Assembly (NCBI GenBank): GCA_028753945.1
Contig: JAPNXP010000018.1
Span: forward strand, 2,543,643-2,607,642
Origin: Hexactinellida sp. DTS-2022
Taxonomy: Eukaryota > Porifera > Hexactinellida
Length of the DNA stretch: 64,000 nt
Reading direction: 5' to 3'
The position numbers and the translations under genes are program-made. Positions 58,829-64,000 of this stretch are shown here, in pieces. The notes beneath the pieces were generated by a model. It was not told where the DNA came from, searched no databases, and saw only the letters and a list, made by a program, of their open reading frames with translations. Position 1 is the first letter of the stretch. The number at the start of each line of letters is the position of its first letter.

Positions 58829-59236
58829 CTCAAATCTCGCTTGACAATTGATCCATGTTTCATCATCTGAATCAAGATCATATTCCGTAGGAGAATCTGG
58901 AGACAATTCTTCAAATAGACTATACTTTAAATATGATGGTTGAATCTCAAATTTTTGTAATTCAACATCAAAACTTTGTACAACATGGAAATGTGGAGTG
59001 GGTATAATAATCTGATTTGAGAAATATTCATACACATTTGAAATAGTGCGTTGAGCTACAAGAGCTAACTGACAGTGTTTCTCGCATTCCTCTTCCTTCT
59101 CCATTCCAGTTGGCATTTCGGGGACATCACGATTAATTGAGGAGGATTCAGAAATCTCAGGTAAACTGGCACCAATAAATATTGGTAAAGCTCGATGACT
59201 ATCTAGGGCTTTAGATCTAAAATATAGCTTATTCAT
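58829..59236 (-). CDS. E(Pc): Enhancer of polycomb homologue, exon 1 (residues 1-136)
   Basis: Encodes the N-terminal half of the EPcA domain: LYFRSKALDSHRALPIF (4-20), SINRDVPEMPTGMEKEEE (33-50, the most conserved EPcA block, usual form INRAVPQMPTGMEKEEE), IIIPTP and EYDLDSDDETWIN (118-130, usual YDLDSEDE). The exon ends at a consensus donor GAG|GTAAGC in phase 0 and is completed by the exon at 48589-49605. On the minus strand TTCTTAG directly abuts the ATG, so the mature mRNA may begin at or next to the start codon. Domain order, strand and phase all agree with one gene. Confidence 0.88.
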
Positions 59237-59250
59237 CTAAGAATTCCAAA
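59237..59250 (-). promoter_or_regulatory. AG acceptor abutting the E(Pc) start codon
   Basis: Minus strand TTTGGAATTCTTAG|ATG. Compatible with a spliced leader acceptor or a 5'-UTR intron. Confidence 0.45.
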
Positions 59251-59558
59251 TGGAAGAGAACAAATCAAAAGAAAGTCTAACTTTCAAAAATCAGTCCACT
59301 ACACTTCAGAATGCAGTTTAGTGACGTAATTTAGAAGATTAAGCGTTTATAAAAATCTTTTTTACATATAGTGACATATTATGTATTTTAATTTAACCAA
59401 TAATGATGTTAACTAAGCTTTAAAACTACTCAAACAAATTGTTTTAGAATATTGGAATAGGAATCACGTATATTTCCGGATTTTTTGTATAATTTTCCAA
59501 GAAAAAGGAAGTCCAACATTAATTTTGAGCAATTTATCAAAAATCAAAAAAATGCTTA

Positions 59559-60602
59559 CCGTATTTCCCCGAATAAACGCAGGGTCAATAAAAATGACAT
59601 TGGTATGATAAAATTTATATTCATTAGCAGTGGTGTATTAAGGGGGGGGGGGTGGGGCGGATGGGGCGGTCGCCCGGGGCCCAAGCCTAAAGGGGGCCCA
59701 ATACCACCCTGTAATATTAGTATTGAGAAATGTGTTGTATTATAATGTTTGAGTAGTGAAGCAATAACATGATATTGATAGTTAATTGAGTTTGAACAGT
59801 GAAGCAATAACAATGATACAATTATTAGACAGCACACCTTAAAAGTAACATGCCTAGCCCTGATCTACTTTTACATTGAATTTTTCGAGTCTAAATATAT
59901 TCTCCACTTCTAAGTAATTATATGCATCCTATTCACAAGTCGGGGGCAACAAAAAGTAAAGAAAGTCGCCTTCGCGAAGAACAACTAAATAAGAAACGTC
60001 TAAAGTTCCTAAATTAGACACATTCTCTAACTTACAATCACAATCCCAAGAATTGCCAGCCGAAGATTATGAGCTTTCTACTTCAACATCTTCCTTTGCA
60101 CCTCTTGGCAATTAATTTGTATATAATTCAAACGAATAGTTGCAGTATGGGACTCCAGTTTTATCGAGTCAGAGTATCAAGTTCCAGAGGTTGTAGAAGA
60201 GCAACAGGGGTTTAACTCAGAAAGAAATACAACATGAGAATAACATCGGGTTGTGGGACAATATATCAGAATACTTAAGAATCGTTGGATAGCAAAAGGT
60301 AGTGAAGATTGTAGAAACAATTGTAGGACCCTGTAGGATTATATTCAGGAGTGTCCTCAAAAAAACTCCTAAAGGCCCGTGGTTGATGTCCGCCTGGGGC
60401 CCATTATACCCTTAATCCGTCTCTGTTCATTAGTTGATCACTAGGATGTAATTCCATTGATTTTGGCAACTTCGGTAGGTATAAGGTTGGTGGAAACAAT
60501 TAAAACCAACCTAAATATTATATACTGGATTTTTCACACAAAAATTTCAAGATAATTTTAGCCCACAAAAACAATAAGCGCCGGGGCGCCTATTCGGGGT
60601 AT
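59559..60602. mobile_element. MITE related to the MULE TIR
   Basis: Starts CCGTATTTCCCCGAATAAA and ends CGCCTATTCGGGGTATTT, with the GGTCAATAAAAATGACATT and CAATAAGCGCCGG blocks that also occur in the arms of the MULE at 39668-42216. Interrupted by the hAT MITE at 59628-60425. Confidence 0.65.
59628..60425. mobile_element. hAT MITE, 8-bp TSD TTCATTAG
   Basis: Ends CAGTGGTGTATTAAGG / CTTAATCCGTCTCTG with exact TSD TTCATTAG at 59620-59627 and 60426-60433. Subterminal GGGGCCCAAGCC / CTGGGGCCCA. Relative of 29830-30449. Confidence 0.88.
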
Positions 60603-61199
60603 TTAAAGTTGATATTAAATGTATATTTTTCAGGAAAATATTTTGGAATTCTCAGGTATGCTTGAAAATACAAATGGAATTAAGACCATTTAGCCATAAC
60701 CTGAACCCAGGGGCGGCGCCAGCACAGCCCCCTTGGGGGGGGGAGAAAGGGGGTCGGACAAATGCACTGGAGCCTGGAAGTGCAAACCCAATAGTTGTAA
60801 ACATTCCAAAAATATACATTCAAACCAAATTCGATAATTTTAATGACAAACTTAGTTAAATAATCTGTCCTATAATAATATGCGGTGGGCATCTCAGCAA
60901 AACGGCTAATTGTGGACTCCCTGTCCAGGGCGTAAAGCATTTCCGCATTAACATTTAAGTACTCCTATATAAGACAAGCGCACGATGGGGAAATGAGGGC
61001 AAATAGAGGTGTTTTTCACATTCATGAATCTTGATAATTTTAGTATACGTATTCGGATTCAGCACTATCTAAAACCTAGAAAATCTAATTTCGAAGTTGA
61101 AATACTTCAAGATTATGTAATCTTGAGGAAGAATCCATGAAGTAAAATTCATCAAAAATTGATTATTGTGGTTACGCAAGAGTTAAGAAACTTTTGACA
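60603..61199. other. No gene; hAT end fragment at about 60708
   Basis: CAGGGGCGGCGCCAGC at 60708 followed by a G-rich run looks like one hAT end without its partner. Otherwise featureless. Confidence 0.35.
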
Positions 61200-62035
61200 C
61201 ATCTATATATAACACCTTTCAAATTTTGTCTAGTCCATAACACAAAAAATGTTTTACTAAATCCCCAATTTTTATTTACGATAAGATTCACCATAAAATT
61301 CTGCGTCTGATGGGAGAAAATATTTTTGTATAATGGATTTAATTTTGCCATAATGGGGGTTGAAATTTCTTTGTTTACTCACACTTCAATTTCAGTAAAA
61401 GTGTTAAATCTAATTTCTTTGTTTCAACTTGTAATAATTATATTGATTTAACTTGTTAAATCCTACTTAGTGATTCAACTTGCGATAATTATATTGATTT
61501 AACTTATAAATTCCAGCTGGCTTCTATTTAATTGTAGTATTACTATACAATGGATTAAATAAAATATAATAATATAAGGAATTTGTTGACTTAACTCACT
61601 CACCGTGGATAACATTGCTAAAATAATTATCTATTTATATAATTTATTATCTTTACATAATTAAGAAAGGCAATAAAATCAAGATGGTTTTAAGATAGAA
61701 ACAAACTTCAAATTCATAATTCCTCCTTTGTCCGGTAACAACTTGATAGATGAGTCTAACTAAACACCTTGACGCGTTCATTTAATGGCGAAAAAAATCC
61801 AAAATTGCAGCCTGTGTCGACAGCATGTTCCATTGGAGGCACTATCAATAAACCACCAACAAAATATAGTGCCACCAAAGGAACATGCTGTCGACACAGG
61901 CTGTTTTGGACTTTTACTGTGCCGACTGTACTATAGTATAGTGGCCCAGTTCTAATCTTAGTGCCTTGGTTAGTTATTATTACTGTGCCGACTATGCTTT
62001 AGTATAGTGGCCCAGTTCTAATCTTACTGCCTTTA
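61200..62035 (-). repeat. Composite non-coding repeat, reverse-oriented copy
   Basis: Reverse complement of parts of 18840-19080 (61200-61560), of the hairpin module (61790-61915) and of two palindromic minisatellite units (61914-62035). Module order differs somewhat from the complete copy, so it is rearranged. Confidence 0.6.
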
Positions 62036-62251
62036 ACGGTATCCCCTGACCAAGAATCTTCGATTCCATGGCTAAATTGAACACGATTATCTGAGAGCAT
62101 TTCTATGTCCAAAATACCAAAAATAAATGCTGTCGTGGACACAATTGTAATAGACGAAAACATTGATTTCTAAACAGCTTATAAGATTTTTTAAAAATAT
62201 CTTTTGGAGCTTCATAGGCGGTAACATAGTTAAATTAGTATGGATTCATAC

Positions 62252-62530
62252 CAGTGCTCGACAAATCTGGTGGTTTGGTGGCGCTAGCCACCAAAAATCT
62301 GATTTAAGCCACCAAATTTTGACTTTGGTGGCTTAACTAATCTACCATATATTGTGGATTATTGACTTTATGTACATTATATGTTTCGTTGCATCATTTG
62401 TTATTAACATTAGTGTTGTTTTACGGCATCAAAACTTTGTTAAGTCATCAGTGGTTTGCTAAACCGGCCGTTGTTTATTCTTTAGCCACCAGAAAAAGTG
62501 AGGTGGTGGCTTAATTATAATTCACTACTA
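62252..62530. repeat. Element with iterated TTTGGTGGC / GCCACCAAA motif
   Basis: Starts CAGTGCTCGACAAATC; GCCACCAAA and inverse recur at 62275-62330 and 62485-62510. The right end is not resolved. Confidence 0.45.
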
Positions 62531-63198
62531 GTCCACATCTGTTTTATGCATGTTTGCCGTTAGGAGTGGAATTTCCATTCCCATCCCATTTTTATAAAAT
62601 TTCTGTGGGTATTCACACAGGATTATCATCTCTACCAATTTATTGTATTCTATAAAACAAAACTTTTACTGAATTTATGTGTGTGGATAAATTTACAACT
62701 ATAATATATTAATATTACTATGTACAATGAATATTATATATAGATATGTGAAGTTATTTTGATTTTGACATTCATATTCGACATTAATGTTTGATATTCA
62801 CATTCGACATTAATTAAGTCAAAACGGGATTTTTTGGCAAACCTTGACTTTTGTTATGTTGAAGTACTTTTAAGCAAACACTCCAAAAATTCCTGCTATT
62901 ATATATATGGTCTAAACTTTATTTTGCAAGCACATTGGAATAAACAAATAATTGGAATATGTGCTTACATGGGGAAGAAGGTGAAAAATGTCATTTTTTG
63001 ACCTTTTTTGACAATTTCTATTGCTTCAAATAAAAGAATATGTTCTATACATTTACAGGTCTGAAGTGCTTGCAAAATTTTGTACTCCTGGCAATGATTA
63101 ATCACTGCAATTATTGGAGTGATACGAATGATTTTCGTTACTATATTATGTTAAAATATATCTCCTTTTTTAAGTAGTCCACTTTCTTTTGAGCACCA
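62531..63198. other. Upstream region of the Rab gene
   Basis: AT-rich. 62870-63180 shares short blocks with the TTAA element at 50205-51463. The sequence CTCCTTTTTTAAGTAG ends 21-24 nt before the ATG and could be a splice acceptor. Confidence 0.4.
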
Positions 63199-64000
63199 AT
63201 GTCTATCTATTACTCCACTTGTGAAGAAGGCAAATTTGCTGAAGAATATAAAGTTGTAATCGTCGGAGAAAGTTCTGTAGGTAAAACTTCAATTCTCTAC
63301 AACTACGTTCAAGCTACTTTTAAAGACAATTTAATTTCAACTGTTGGATTGGATTTTCGTAGTATTATTTTGGATGTAACAGGTATACCTGTTAAATTGC
63401 AAATTTGGGATACAGCTGGACAGGAAAGATTCAGAACCCTGTCAAAACAATTATTTCGTGGCGCAAAAGGCATTGTGTTAGTGTATGATATTACAAATAA
63501 AAACACTTTTTTTCAGCTTAATTATTGGATCAAATCATTAGATAGATACGAAATTCGTGAGGAACAAGTTCTTATTATTGGTAATAAAGTCGATTTAGCA
63601 GATAATCGAGAGATTAGTGAAAGTGTAGCTAGGAAATTAGCTCAAGATTATTCATTTAATTATATTGAGACTAGTGCAAAAGACGGTACAAATATTCAGA
63701 ATGCATTTCACGTTTTAGCTACTGAACTTAATATTAAATTTGGAATATTCAGACCTGGGAGATTATTATCTAGTACTCAAGAAGATACTATATTAAATAT
63801 TATTGAGTCACCGACAGTAATTTCACCTAGAAAAATAGGTGATTGTAATTTGAATCACCCATTTCGGAGTATTTTCCATACAAGTGGAAATCAGTCAATA
63901 TCTTTCAAGGAAAACTGTGACCCCGATTATTATTGCAGGCCATTTTGCCATATAGATGAACGTGCTCGAAATGGTAGAATTCATGGAAATTGTTGTAAAA
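63199..64000 (+). CDS. Rab-family small GTPase with extended tail (3' end outside window)
   Basis: 267 codons are open to the window end. The G motifs are complete: GESSVGKTS (residues 23-31), switch I STVGLDF (47-53), WDTAGQERF (70-78), GNKVDL (128-133) and ETSAK (157-161). WDTAGQERF and the overall spacing place it among Rabs, which cycle between GTP and GDP forms to direct vesicle transport. I cannot assign a subfamily: the usual Rab IGVDF-type switch I is VGLDF, which is closest to Rab6/18/21-like forms only in a loose sense. Typical Rabs are 200-220 residues; this one continues with about 90 residues beyond the fold, containing DYYCRPFCHIDERARNGRIH and NCC just before the end of the window. 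The NCC could be part of a prenylated C-terminus if a stop follows soon. No introns interrupt the visible part. Confidence 0.9.
   Translation, partial: MSIYYSTCEEGKFAEEYKVVIVGESSVGKTSILYNYVQATFKDNLISTVGLDFRSIILDVTGIPVKLQIWDTAGQERFRTLSKQLFRGAKGIVLVYDITNKNTFFQLNYWIKSLDRYEIREEQVLIIGNKVDLADNREISESVARKLAQDYSFNYIETSAKDGTNIQNAFHVLATELNIKFGIFRPGRLLSSTQEDTILNIIESPTVISPRKIGDCNLNHPFRSIFHTSGNQSISFKENCDPDYYCRPFCHIDERARNGRIHGNCCK

Noticed and set aside
1..64000. tRNA, rRNA or snRNA genes
   Set aside because: No A/B-box plus cloverleaf or conserved rRNA/snRNA segment was recognised by eye; a covariance-model search would settle it.

Overview
This is AT-rich animal nuclear DNA in which a few protein-coding genes sit in a dense, heavily nested field of transposable elements. 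Evidence for a eukaryote includes spliced exons with GT/AG borders, a transformer-2-type splicing factor, an Enhancer-of-polycomb subunit, a Rab GTPase, and hAT, MULE, Helitron, Tc1/pogo-type, Academ-like and L2/CR1-type LINE remnants. The host proteins keep only their core motifs and have short or divergent ends, which suggests a fast-evolving invertebrate. I cannot name the species.

Layout. 1-5001: a broken plus-strand Academ-like gene (XPG/FEN1-like nuclease plus a Cys-rich tail), split by a palindromic element that carries two smaller MITEs. 5.6-6.5 kb: a decayed endonuclease/OTU reading frame that has lost both OTU catalytic residues. 7.4-25.5 kb: no host gene, only repeats. These include a Helitron, a pogo-like element, hAT shells with nested insertions, a composite non-coding repeat in several copies, and a palindromic minisatellite array. 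25.56-29.58 kb: a fold-back element whose left arm was hit by a second 2.9-kb palindrome carrying remnants of a coding region. 31.2-32.1 kb: transformer-2 on the minus strand. 32.5-38.8 kb: nested hAT MITEs, a Helitron end and another composite repeat. 39.3-43.0 kb: a hAT-ended shell containing a MULE with a broken transposase. 43.1-48.3 kb: a long-TIR shell containing a dead L2/CR1-type LINE flanked by 358-bp direct repeats. 48.6-59.2 kb: Enhancer of polycomb on the minus strand, two exons separated by a 9.2-kb intron full of elements. 59.5-62.5 kb: more nested elements. 63.2 kb to the end: the 5' part of a Rab-family GTPase gene on the plus strand.

The host genes do not form an operon or pathway. 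Tra2 acts in splicing, Enhancer of polycomb in the NuA4/TIP60 acetyltransferase complex, and the Rab in membrane traffic. Each of the three starts within 0-25 nt of a plausible splice acceptor, so spliced leader trans-splicing or 5'-UTR introns should be tested.

The window's main interest is its record of transposition. Many insertions can be dated relative to each other from target-site duplications (TSDs), and two empty sites are preserved elsewhere in the window. Striking items are a fold-back family with exact 7-bp TSDs, a 2.9-kb near-perfect palindrome with a 4-bp TSD, a LINE with 358-bp flanking repeats, and a set of unrelated MITEs whose interiors are built from their own terminal motif. 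All repeat families were defined by eye within this window, so family names above the level of TIR and TSD are inferences.
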